Below, piece by piece: positions 1 to 9,926 of a stretch of DNA of 64,000 nt. The stretch comes from Neurospora intermedia. Its lineage: Eukaryota; Ascomycota; Sordariomycetes; Sordariales; Sordariaceae. Both the position numbers and the translations under genes were made by a program. The DNA lies in contig BTPP01000002.1 in assembly GCA_037102815.1 (NCBI GenBank), positions 1,550,001 to 1,614,000 on the forward strand, given 5' to 3'. Numbering within the stretch: the stretch's first letter is position 1; every line of letters starts with the position of its first letter. The notes beneath the pieces are model-generated. The model made no database searches, had not been told where the DNA came from, and saw only the letters and a list, made by a program, of their open reading frames with translations.

Positions 1-2355
1 CGAGTCGGCCGCATATCAACTTGCCCTGTTCAAAGTCAAAGAGTGCCTGCGTGGTCGCGAGATCTTCGTAGAAGCCGGAATAGGGATCCTCGGACGTAAC
101 AAGGGGGTCCTGCGTTACGAGCATATCTACCGCTTGTGCTTGACCTTTTTGCATCGATGCTGAAGCACAAGAGGGGACTATCTCTGGCGCGTTGTGTTCG
201 TTACACCCAGCAGACGCACGAGAGGCTGCGGCAACCTCCTGTCTAGCCTCGATCTCAACACGCGGCGGGTCTGGAAGAAGCGGTACGTTCAACATCTCAT
301 CCCTCTCCTTCTGCAACACAAGCGACATCAGTTTCTTCGAGACAGTCAGGCCTTGTGAAGTGACGATGCTCTTGCCTGTGAGTCGGGACTGCATCTCCAT
401 CAGCCGTCGAAGTCCCATTTTGCAGTCATGGGATGTTTGGCTCATCGTATTGAGGCTAGCTAAGATGGACAGTGTGATGGCAGCCGTCAAAAGATGCAGC
501 AGATGAACGCGACAGCATACGTAGCTCCGGCGTCGTGCACAAGAGGCAGGGAGCAAATGTCGGAGATCTGCAATGCAGCAGTCTGGCATGCTCGGACGGA
601 TGCTTGGCACGGGTCTGAACAGTCTGGCGGAGGAGGCGCGTTAGCCTGATGACTGTCTGGCAGTGCTAACCTATATTTCAACAAAGGTCTGTGGATGAGG
701 ATCCTTGCGTTCTCGAAAGCAAGCTTCAGAGAAAGTGTCTGTAGGGGAAAAAGGTAGTGGAAGCATGCTTTTGAACATGGCCCGGCGGCGCCAGCAAGAT
801 AGTCTCTGCAAGGCGCCACCGCACCCACTGGCATTTGGTCCAAATGTAGCTGCTGAGGAAGCTCCAAACGCCATGTATCTAGCGTCCGGTCGAGGACGGC
901 TACGTTTTCGACTAGTTTGCGCATGCGATCCGAGGTGTTTGTGCGGCGAGCTGGTTTCTGTGGAGGACTTCGGTCGCCCAGGCTATACAGCTTCAGCAAT
1001 GCCGTCCGCACGATGATCGATAGTCGTACTATAGCGACCTTGTACGAAAGCAAGGTTGCCTGGCCCGTGATACGCCGCTCATGTGCATCCCATGTCGGAT
1101 CTGCGGATCTGACAGGGTATTGATGGAGCAGCTCGATATCGCAATCGTCGTCGTTGATACTCAGCGGGTAGCCATACAGCATAGAGCAGAAGGTTTCGAT
1201 CTCGTATACAGCCCACCAGCATCGCTTCCTTGATTCCTCTGCGCGTTGCCTGGGGTCGTCCAGGTCGGGAACTGCCACTGTTTGCTGGCTCGATCTGCGA
1301 TGCAGTTTTAATGCCTGAGCGATACGCAGAGCCCACCCGCAGACGGGCCAAGCTAGCTGAGGCTGTCCATGGTACAGATAGTAGCTGCCTAGGAGGACGC
1401 AAGTTTGGACCGCCTCCAACGAGCCCTCAGCCGCGATGTCCAGAAGTCCTGTACGTAGCGGTCTGAGCAGGCGCTCCTGAAGCGAAAGAGTTTCTTCGCC
1501 AAGACGTGACAGCGTCGCCGTCTGACTGGGATCCAGGTAGCTCAGGCTAAGAATACAGACGGCGAGGTAAACACCCAAGAAAGCCGTTGGGACGCTTCGA
1601 CTCTGAGGCGCCGTTCTGGTCTCATCATACAGTTGCTGAGCTTGAAGTCGAAAGTCGCCCTGGTGGAACACAAGCACGAACCAGTGGATGCGGTCAAAGT
1701 AGTTGTTCACGAGCATAGTAGCGATGTCGGGGGCGGGCAAAGCGGACAGCATCCCCTGTCTTGTAGCGTTAGTCTCGGTAGCATGCGTCGGACCTCCGCG
1801 CTGTCCCAAAGACGTATCCGATGCTGAGCTTTGCGATGTACCGTCTTCCAGATCATGGCGAGGGGCCGAAAATGCCGAGACCTCTGCCGCATCTGGCGAG
1901 GTGGTGTTATGCTGTTGGAAAGCCTTGGGCGCACGTTAGCGTGACAAGCTACAGAAAGACAGGTCATACGTAGCTCTCACCTCGTCCAGGTACATTGACG
2001 ACGCAGAGGAAACGGCTTCGGTTGGTCGCCCGTGAGCCGCCGAGACTTCTGCTGAATCATTACGACGACGAGCCTTCTTCGCTGCTCGGCCGGCTTCGTG
2101 GGTTTTCCACGTCGTTGGCTTGACGGGTGTGGCACAGGTTGCATTTGCTCGGATACAGAGTGTGCAAGGGCGGCGAATATCGCACTGTTTGAGGGACGAA
2201 CATCGATGGCTCACATGGTTAATATGTAGTGTACTCCGTCATCGTGTGTTACTCAGGTGCAAGAGGGGAGGTCATGCCTTCAGCTTCTGTTGGCGGCAGC
2301 GTTGACAGGCGCGTGGCACTCTTCCGGAATCGTTCCTCAGTGTTGGTCGCTGCAT
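1..2355 (-). CDS. Zn(II)2Cys6 transcription factor with fungal-specific TF domain (3' end off left edge, apparent frameshift)
   Basis: Nuclear zinc-cluster regulator. Proposed exons are 2278-2355, 1981-2184 and 1911 downward. Start at 2355 is the first ATG ahead of the cluster. The cysteines are C17-x2-C20-x6-C27-x5-C33-x2-C36-x6-C43, with C20 and C27 separated by an intron (2185-2277) that has a GC-AG border. The second intron (1912-1980) is GT-AG. The large exon resembles the fungal_trans (middle homology) domain: conserved pieces include YFDRIHWF, VYLAVCILSLSYL, ARILIHRPLLKYRL. The frame closes with TGA at 487-489, yet the -1 frame is open from about 505 to base 1 (about 168 codons) and reads as the expected continuation (HLLHLLTAAITLSI). 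No intron of workable length bridges the two frames. One missing base near 505-507 would explain it, so this is either a sequencing error or a real lesion. Target genes cannot be inferred. Confidence 0.85.
2185..2277 (-). other. GC-AG intron inside the zinc cluster
   Basis: The exon ends in the codon AAG and the intron opens with GCATGA instead of GT. It closes with CAAACAG, 93 nt in all. Removing it joins Lys26 to Cys27 of the Zn2Cys6 motif in frame. No GT donor in the vicinity restores the third cysteine. Confidence 0.75.
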
Positions 2356-2799
2356 CGTGCCGGCTAGAGGTACAGTGGGCGGATGTATGTACGGCGAGGA
2401 GCGTGTTGTGTCAAGAGGAACTTTTCCCGGCGGAATTGAAGCTGCTGAAATGGATGACGTTGCGACAGTTTGACAGGCGTCAGCTTCGTTCGTTCCTTCT
2501 AGTCGTTGAGTGGACCCTACAAGCAAGCAGACGACTAATACCCGACTTACCGGCAGATGAACAAATAGTCCCTCCACACACAAATATACACACCCTGGGC
2601 ATATACATAGGAGAATCTCTATATAAGGATCTCTGCGTGTTCAACCTCGCTCTGTCTACCGACACTACTCTAAACTAGCTGACCCGCACAAAACACTGCT
2701 AACATCGTAGACACCACAGGCACCTGCGCACCAAGTCCAGCAACCTTACGCGTGCGCCACATATGCGAGACCCCCGAGCTACAGTCACCCGACACCTCT
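2356..2799. other. Intergenic: leader of the zinc-cluster gene and 3' region of the aldolase gene
   Basis: A stretch of about 440 bp between the start of the left-edge regulator and the stop of the aldolase gene; both are on the minus strand. The open frame continues upstream of 2355 to 2583 but without an ATG that improves on the one at 2355. I see no other gene. Confidence 0.5.
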
Positions 2800-3597
2800 C
2801 TAGTATCCTCCCAATGATAAATCGACCATAGGCTTAAAGTGGACGCGCGATGGCTCGTCCGTAATGCCCCTCGACGCCGCCTCTTCCATGATGGCCACAG
2901 TAGCAGTCGCTCCGATCCGCGTGACGCCGAGCGACATGACATGTAGCACATCGTCCAGTGTGCGAACGCCACCAGCTGCCTTCACTTGAACCTCGGGCTT
3001 GGAGTGCTGTCTCATCAGCTTCAGATGCGGGACAGTAGCCCCTGCATATGTATACAGTCCGTTCGACTGCTTGACAAAGCCGTACCCAGTCGACGTCTTG
3101 ACAAAGGCAACGCCAACGTCAGAGCAGATCTGGCACAGCCGGATGATATGACGCTCGTCGAGGTAGTCGTTTTCGAATATGACCTTGAGGATGGCACCGT
3201 GCTGCACAACGGCTTCGTTGATCTGCTTGATCTCGTCAGCCACGTACTCCCAGTCGCCGCCCAGGGCCTTGCCGATGTTGATGACCATGTCTATCTCTTT
3301 GCCGCCCTCCGAGGCAGCTCTGGTGGCCTCAAAGACTTTGACTTCAGTGGTGCTGTTGCCATGCGGGAAGCCAATGACGGGGCAGACCAGGACGTCCGAT
3401 CCGGCCAACGCTTCTTTCGCCCGCGATATGAGGTAAGGCTTCACGCACGCGGTAGCAACGCCATACTTCTTTGCGATTTCGAGGCCAGCGTCGATGTCAG
3501 CATCGGTCATGGTCGGATGCAGCAGTGAGTGGTCGATCATCTTAGCCACGTCCTTCAGAGTGACGGAAATAGAATTGGGGGAAGTAGTGTCGGCCAT
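2800..3597 (-). CDS. deoC: Deoxyribose-phosphate aldolase (DERA)
   Basis: Single-exon, 265-residue class I aldolase that splits 2-deoxyribose-5-phosphate into glyceraldehyde-3-phosphate and acetaldehyde, in nucleoside catabolism, probably cytosolic. The hallmarks are all present: DHSLLHP at residues 22-28, GFPHG at 76-80, EIDMVIN with Asp103, AFVKTSTGYG with the Schiff-base Lys167, and VKAAGG with the proton-relay Lys206, followed by the phosphate-binding GGVRT and IGAT segments. Length is as expected for the family (about 250-265). The ATG at 3597 is preceded by stop codons in frame and gives the standard N-terminus. The gene diverges from the YdcF-like gene at 4273, with an inverted-repeat element lying in the shared upstream region. 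No sign of damage. Confidence 0.95.
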   Translation of the reverse strand: MADTTSPNSISVTLKDVAKMIDHSLLHPTMTDADIDAGLEIAKKYGVATACVKPYLISRAKEALAGSDVLVCPVIGFPHGNSTTEVKVFEATRAASEGGKEIDMVINIGKALGGDWEYVADEIKQINEAVVQHGAILKVIFENDYLDERHIIRLCQICSDVGVAFVKTSTGYGFVKQSNGLYTYAGATVPHLKLMRQHSKPEVQVKAAGGVRTLDDVLHVMSLGVTRIGATATVAIMEEAASRGITDEPSRVHFKPMVDLSLGGY

Positions 3598-4272
3598 GCT
3601 TGCGGGGAAGAGGAACAGATTGCAGAAGCGAGAGGGTTCTCTGGACGTGAGGTTTGTAATCTGGAAAAAAGAGGCAAGTATGATTGATATAGGGATCGAG
3701 ACTCGGGATATCGGTGTCGTCTACATCGTGAACGAACCTAGACTTATATACTCCAAATCCGAGCCTTTGTTCCGCCCAGAGCACATCACACTCCTTCGAC
3801 GGGAAAAGGCCATCCGGGTGGCTGTTTCTGCGTCCAAGCTACTATGATCGCAAGTTCCGGTGGAACTGTATACTACGATGTTGTGGGCAAGTTGAAACTT
3901 GTGGGCCAGGTCGTTGAACATAGGTGTAGTAGTGCCCACGAAGCTTTGGCTGTGGTGTTTCGTACAAGGTACCTGACAATTCCACGCTAAGCCGATTGTA
4001 GTATACACTTCCACCGGAACTTGCGATCACAGCGTCGACGCCCGCTCCGGCATACCAGATATCGGACGCCACCAATCGGAACACCAGTCGATTCGGATCG
4101 TTCCTCGTCCCAAGTGCGTTGAGCGTGGGAACCAACTCATACGCCGACAATCGCAGCACACCAACCAGCACATACGGACTTGGGCATACTGGCTACGTAC
4201 AAAATCGCCCAGGCTTCTTCCGCCATGTAGAACTTCATCGCTGCCAACATTGCTGCTGTTTGTTGTCTCAAG
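3598..4272. promoter_or_regulatory. Divergent promoter region, aldolase / YdcF-like gene
   Basis: A 675-bp stretch between two divergently oriented starts. Its main feature is the 32-bp inverted repeat at 3845-3876 and 3998-4029, annotated separately. Open frames here are short and cross both strands with no recognisable content. Confidence 0.5.
3845..4029. repeat. 185-bp element with 32-bp terminal inverted repeats (MITE-like or long hairpin)
   Basis: The left arm 3845-3876 begins TGATCGCAAGTTCC. The right arm 3998-4029 is its reverse complement at 31 of 32 positions (one C/G difference). The arms enclose 121 bp. The bases directly outside the arms do not match each other, so I cannot show a target-site duplication. 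The structure fits a small non-autonomous DNA element (MITE-like) or a long stem-loop. I did not see the arm sequence anywhere else in this window. Confidence 0.75.
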
Positions 4273-5085
4273 ATGGATCATGATATCTCAGCAGACGTCA
4301 ATATCCTATCAGAGTATCTGTCCAAACTGGATGTCGTCTCTCTCTCGTCTGTCGGACAGGTAGATTGCATCGTGCTATGCGTCAGCTCCGTCCTGTACAG
4401 CGCCCAAACGGTCTTCGACACCCTCGTGCAGCAGCCTAGCCTCACCAAAACCCTTGTGCTTTGCGGCGGCCTAGGCCACTCAACCGAACTCGTTCACAAG
4501 GCCGTCGCTCTTCACCCGACATTCAAGAGCATCGCTACCGAGATCTGTGGGCTGCCCGAAGCCCAGGTCCTCTATGCTATCTGGAACTCGTTCTACGCAA
4601 GCCAGGTCGACGACCCCAGCGCTGCACCTCGAATCCTTATCGAGGATCGCTCCACGACCTGCGCTACCAACGCGACGGAAGCGCGCAAGCTGCTCGAAGC
4701 AAGCGCGCCGCCGCGCTCCATTGTGGTCGTTCAAGATCCGACCATGGTTCGACGGACGGTGGCATGCTTCGATCGTGTCTACTCGGACATGGCGCAGCCC
4801 CCGACCATCCTCGGCTGTCCAATCTTTGTTCCTCGCGTAAAGCCCGGCGGTGGCACTGGCACTAGCGGGCAGCTGTTGGCATACGAAACACCGCCGGTTG
4901 ACGAAGCATTGATGTGGAAGATGGACCGTTTCTTGCAGCTGGTCATGGGCGAGATTCCGCGATTGAGAGATGACGAAAACGGCTATGGTCCCAAGGGCAA
5001 TGGCTCCATTGTCCATGTGGATATTCCCGATGAGGTTGAGCAGGCTTACACGCGGCTTGCCGGCAAGATTGCGCACCGTAGATGA
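4273..5085 (+). CDS. YdcF/ElyC-like protein (DUF218 family)
   Basis: Intronless, 270 residues. It resembles bacterial YdcF and the wider DUF218/ElyC/SanA fold, which binds nucleotide-like ligands; no reaction is established for the fungal members. The visible family features are an N-terminal helix-rich region followed by a Rossmann-like core with TLVLCGGLGHST near residues 79-90, an ILIEDRSTTCATNA segment near 121-134 (the conserved E-x-x-S/T-x-x-T-x-x-N), and SIVVVQDPTMVRRT near 148-161. There is no signal peptide or membrane helix, so a soluble cytosolic protein is likely. Start is the ATG at 4273 in good context (CAAGATGG). It is convergent with rrp1 on its 3' side. Confidence 0.75.
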   Translation: MDHDISADVNILSEYLSKLDVVSLSSVGQVDCIVLCVSSVLYSAQTVFDTLVQQPSLTKTLVLCGGLGHSTELVHKAVALHPTFKSIATEICGLPEAQVLYAIWNSFYASQVDDPSAAPRILIEDRSTTCATNATEARKLLEASAPPRSIVVVQDPTMVRRTVACFDRVYSDMAQPPTILGCPIFVPRVKPGGGTGTSGQLLAYETPPVDEALMWKMDRFLQLVMGEIPRLRDDENGYGPKGNGSIVHVDIPDEVEQAYTRLAGKIAHRR

Positions 5086-5511
5086 GTATCCGTTCGGTAG
5101 TGATTCGCTGGGTGTCCGGGATGAGCTCTGTGGAGCCACACATTAGGCTTATTTTGTGAAGATAGACGAAACATTAGATAGAGTATAGAGTACCTACTTG
5201 TAAAACGCATTTGGTTGATACCACTCGGATTTCTTACATGAAATCTGGTGGAATGGCGGTTGAGTAACAATTAAACCAGGGTTGATGTATATTAGTTACT
5301 TTTCAAACTACTAGTTACAAACTCGGAGTGTCCTGGGTAACATTGTGGAACACTGAAAGTCATGAGGAGGTTCACGATTCCAGACATTGGTAGACATTTC
5401 AATGTATTCCAAACAGTTCTTCAACAAACAATGGAACGAAATCAAACAAAGCAACTCTATTACGCCAGCAGCCATGATATCTTGACAAAAATCATTGTTC
5501 ACAAAACGAAA
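5086..5511. other. Convergent 3' intergenic region
   Basis: AT-rich 426 bp between the stops of two converging genes. Apart from expected 3' UTR sequence I see nothing in it. Confidence 0.5.
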
Positions 5512-6671
5512 TCAGTTATCAAACCCGCCCCATCCCTCATCTTCCTTCTCCTCCGGCTTCTTGTCATTCCCCGGTAGCCTGTCATCCGACAACGAGTCCT
5601 TGGACCTCACCCTTATCGCGGGGCTCACCGTGCGCTGCTCCAGCTCCTCGATCTTCTCGATGATCCGCTGCACAATCTTGAGCGCCTCCTCGTCGCTCTC
5701 AAAGTCCAGCATACCAACCTTCTCGGCCTCGTCCACCCAGATATCCAGCACGTGGATCTTGAGTCCCGCAGGTATCTTCTTGGCGAGAAGGTGAAGCGGG
5801 TCCTTGTTTTCCTTCTTCTCGGGTTTCTCTTTCCTGAGAGATTCGTGTTGGGGCTTGGCATCTTCGTCGTCCTCGTCGGCTTCGGGTTCTTCTTCGTCTT
5901 CGGAATTGCTGTCCTCCTTGACGTCCTCGTCCAGCGCAAACGGCCACTCGGCAAGCATGTCGAGAACCTGATCGACTCTTTTGGCGTCCCACGCGCTCTT
6001 CTCCTTTCCGCTTCCCTTCTTCCCACCCTTTTTGTTGGTTTTGGTAGCAGTAGCAGCACTGACATCCGCCTTCCCGTCCTGCGCGCCCTTCATCCACCTA
6101 AAGGAAGCACCCACCACCCGTCTGACCAGCAACAAGAACTTTTCCATGCGCAGCACGTCGATCGACGTCCACTCGCGCGACATGGTCGCCCAGAAACCCC
6201 TGAGCCAGGGGACGACGGACTCCCGAGGGAGGATGTAGATGAGATCGGCAAGCTCTTGGGCAAGAGTCTGCTGGGGGATGGCGCGGTCGCACATCCACAT
6301 GGCGTAGAAGAGACCCTTCCACAGCTTGAGAATGTCGATGGGCGAGAGCGTAGTGGCAATGTGCTTGGCGGAGAGGAAGGTGTGCAGGGAAGCAAGGGCC
6401 GATTTGCGGATTTTGCTGTCTATCGAAAAGGGAGAAAATGTCAGTGATGGAGGGCCTATCGAATGGGAATTGGGTAGGCATTTTGAGTTTAAATAAAACG
6501 TGATTGGATGCGAAAGTGATAGTATTGTCAAGAGGTATAAGGGAAGCAGGTATCCCAAGTGGTGATGTAGCTTGTACTTCGATCACATGGCAGTGTATGT
6601 ACTGGAAAGTGGGATGCAAACGTACCGCTCGAGGCGAGGTTCTTAATGAACGGCATATTTTGCGACGCCAT
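5512..6671 (-). CDS. rrp1: Ribosomal RNA-processing protein 1 (Rrp1/NOP52 family)
   Basis: Nucleolar factor for 27S pre-rRNA processing and large-subunit assembly. Two exons, 6626-6671 and 5512-6419, are joined across a 206-nt intron (GTACGT...GATAG), giving 317 residues. The first exon supplies MASQNMPFIKNLASS, the classic Rrp1 N-terminus, and the second continues with DSKIRKSALASL. The Rrp1 core is LKLWKGLFYAMWMCDRAIPQ near residues 43-62, then WLRGFWATMSREW and KFLLLVRRVV. From about residue 155 the chain turns into a lysine-rich then acidic low-complexity stretch (EEEPEADEDDED), typical of nucleolar proteins, and ends GWGGFDN. The intron is longer than most in this window. Family call is firm. 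Confidence 0.9.
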
Positions 6672-9600
6672 CTTGACTGGGTTTTTTGGTGGTGTTTCCA
6701 CTCAACTCAATTGTTTCGACTGTTTCGTTGTGTTGTAGTAGGGCCAAAACGCAAATTGGGTATACGCTGTGTGAAAAAAACGAAGTACTGGGATCGGTTT
6801 CCTAGAGGCGACGAGATGCTGCTGCAGGGCGGGCTGGAGATGATGGTGGATGGAGTTCAAGCCGATTGAAACGAAATCTTGTCCGCCCGGCAGAAAAAAC
6901 TGGTGGACCAAGCTTCCGAGAGTTGACAATTGGAGATAAGCAGCTGATAAGACTTCGCGGCAGGCATTTGGCTTGTCCAGCTATCGCCAAGATGCGGGGA
7001 GTTATGCGCTCGCTATGTGATTGGTACATGCTAGTAATTGTGGATTCGGCTATGATCGGCAGGAACCCGACAGCAGTCGAATTCCATCCCGGCCGCACCC
7101 GTTCCCCAGCAACCTCTGCGGTGGTCACAGGTGACAGCTGAGTCGATGCCAGCAAGCGTGAGGGCATGGCATTCAGTCACCAGCGACATCGTCGGCAGGG
7201 CGGAAGGTGCATCACGAAATTTCGATGGTCCCCGTCCATGTAGAATTCGGCTCCATCCATTCTCCTCCGTCCCGCTTCCCCGCCTTGCCCGCCCATCCGC
7301 ATTCCGCTATCGATTCGGGATCTCCTTCTTCCCGCTTGCTGTTTCCCCTGATCCCCATAGTCTCCCCTAACTTGGCATCCATGCCACTCTGTCCGGACTT
7401 CTTCTGGAATCCTGCTTCTTTTGTCCAGGCACCGGGCCTAACGACATCCTCACCGCATCGACTGTCATGTGGCCCAGAGACTGTGATTTCATTGAAGGAT
7501 TTACTTTGAAAAACTGGCGGTCTTGCTAGTCACTTTGATACGCTTGAGCTTTCATCTTTTTCTCAGCCCTGCAAATGGTCATGTGGACTTGGTGTTATCT
7601 TTTTCTAGTGTACATAGTGTCTAGTGTAGTGTAGATAACGTATACCAGCGGGCCGTCAAGCCTATCAGGTTCACATAAAGTCCGACAGCCATCCAGACTC
7701 AAAAGTACAATAGTGTATCTTTTATGGGGAGGTTAGCACCAAAGGAGAAGCTCGCGCCTGGCCAGAAAGCAAGTGAAAATCTTCGGACTTTCTTTGCTTC
7801 AGTTGGGGGAAGCAGAAGGGGAACTGAGGACCAACCAATGTCGTACTCCGGCCACAGAGGGAGGAAGAAGAAGCTGTCAGGGCTGTGAACCGTTGACCAA
7901 TGCAACAAAAACAGGATCCAGTGACAGTCAGGGGTAGATCTACACGCCCTAACCCCGCGGCGACCATTGGGCCTTTACCCCGGATTGCGGTCTGTCTGGG
8001 GCGGGGAAGGGAGGAAAGCTTGAAAAGAGACATGTGACAAAAAGGAAGGGGGCGCGGGGACGTATCTAACTTGTACCATCCTATTGGAGCGCTTAAGCAG
8101 GTGAAAATGCGCCTTGAACATGCCACCTCATCTGGGTCGTATCTAAACGATAAAACAAACTCTCTCAAGCATGTAATCTCTAGATGTGTTTGACCTATCT
8201 AACGATTTGGCGTCCCTTGTAGTTTTGACTATCGGGGTTGATACGGACACACACTACATGCTTATCTTCACGATACCTTGAGGTACTTTATCTGATACGA
8301 GATTGTCGTCTTGTGGTTGGAATCGGAACTTTTAGGGGAAACCTCGTCCAAAACCCGGGCTTTCGACGATATCAGTTTGGTTAGTGGAGCGGTTATCACT
8401 TCGGATCCTAATACAGGAATTTCCTACAGCTTCCGACAACCCTGGGTTGCTTCCAGGATCGATTTCTTTTCGGACATTTTGACCGTCGTGAATTGCTTCA
8501 TTGTTTTTCTCTGGTCCACAGCCAGATCAAGGTAACAGGCGATTGTCCGGTCCCAAAATAGCCGATTCCCGTCGGGAGAAGCCCGCTCCAGCAAGCAGCT
8601 CCACAGGTATCTCACACGTGCCAAGCACAGCCTGTAAAATCGCAAAAGCTGGTCTCCACGGGCAGTGGGACGGGACGCCGCCCATGTCCCCGCCATGCTG
8701 CAAGTGCTGCAAGTGCTGCAAGCTCTTTTATGCAGTCAAGGCCTTCCGCATTCGGCCTCGAGGCTCTGTGTGCCTTGCTTGGCGTCTGGGCAGTGGAAAC
8801 TGTGACTGTCTCTGACCTGTCGAAATATTCATCATTTGCCCCCTGGCATGACGATGCATGGAAACTTGGGGTCAATGACAAAGATTAACTCACCGTCTCC
8901 CTATTATGGATCTGAGAAACCATGCCCGACAGTTTTTTTCAAGTCACAAGAACGGTCGGCAAATTTCACGAGGGCCGCAAGGGGAAGCTCAGCTATTTCA
9001 AATTCCGAGCAAACTCCAGTGTCATTGGGTTCCAAGTGGACCAGATGGGGACCTTGGGGTGGACTACAGTGGGTAGGGCATCCTCCAACACTTAGTCACG
9101 AATTGTGGTCCCGTTTAGTCCGTCTGACTTACACGAGCCGTCTTCACAATGCTTCCAGGAAGCGTTCCAGGATGGATAAAAAATCCACGTTTATCCGTAT
9201 AAGAACAACCTAGGTATCACGCTAGATGGGCTGTCATGGCCGCGTTTCGGTGAGCAATTTCCGTCTTAGGAAGCTGTCAAGTGACGGCCCTTCTCATGCG
9301 ATTAATGATGCCTCGGTCGCAAATCGGCCAGCCCTGCTATGGGTTCACATGCCGCCCTCAAGTGGCCTGTATACAACGGTGAATCTGACCTCATAGCAAC
9401 ACTGATTCTCCGAGTACTTAAGGTCATATGTAGTCCTACGGGCTGTTTGCTCTGCCTGTTCCCGTAGATTCTTCCTTTCCCATGTAAACTGTGTATTTGT
9501 TATCCTAGGCCTATTACTACGGCATTACACAACAACCTACCTTACCTCTACCCCAGAAGACCAATCGCAAAGTCCGTATTGGTCACGACTTGCAAAAAGA

Positions 9601-9926
9601 GAGTGCTACAATCCCCAACTTCTAGCCAGCAAGATACCAGCCATCTTCCCCGCCCTTCCGTACAGGCTGAAGAGCTAAAAAGAGAACCGCTTACGGACCG
9701 CTGGAACCTCCTTGCTCGATCCGAACTTCTGGCTAGATCCGACCGAGTCCGCTGACTGTAACCCCCCGAAACTTTGGCCTGTCCAAATCCCCGTCCGTTG
9801 TCGGTGTACCCAGACAGCGGTTTGCAAGGCTGCATCAAATCAACCGAAGAGAGTCCGTTCCAGGCCTCGCCGCAAAGAATTTTGACATACCTCTACCGAA
9901 ACCGCCTCGAATACAAAACAGACAAG
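6672..9926. other. 3.25-kb stretch without a recognisable gene
   Basis: Lies between the divergent rrp1 (minus) and aspartate aminotransferase (plus) genes. Open frames are under 150 codons, overlap on both strands and match nothing I know. Contents: pyrimidine tracts around 7240-7370 and a three-copy 9-bp tandem repeat at 8696-8722. It may hold two promoters, a long 5' leader for the aminotransferase gene or a non-coding transcript; the sequence alone does not decide. Confidence 0.45.
8696..8722. repeat. Tandem repeat, TGCTGCAAG x3
   Basis: Three perfect consecutive copies of a 9-bp unit in the gene-free stretch before the aminotransferase gene. Confidence 0.9.
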
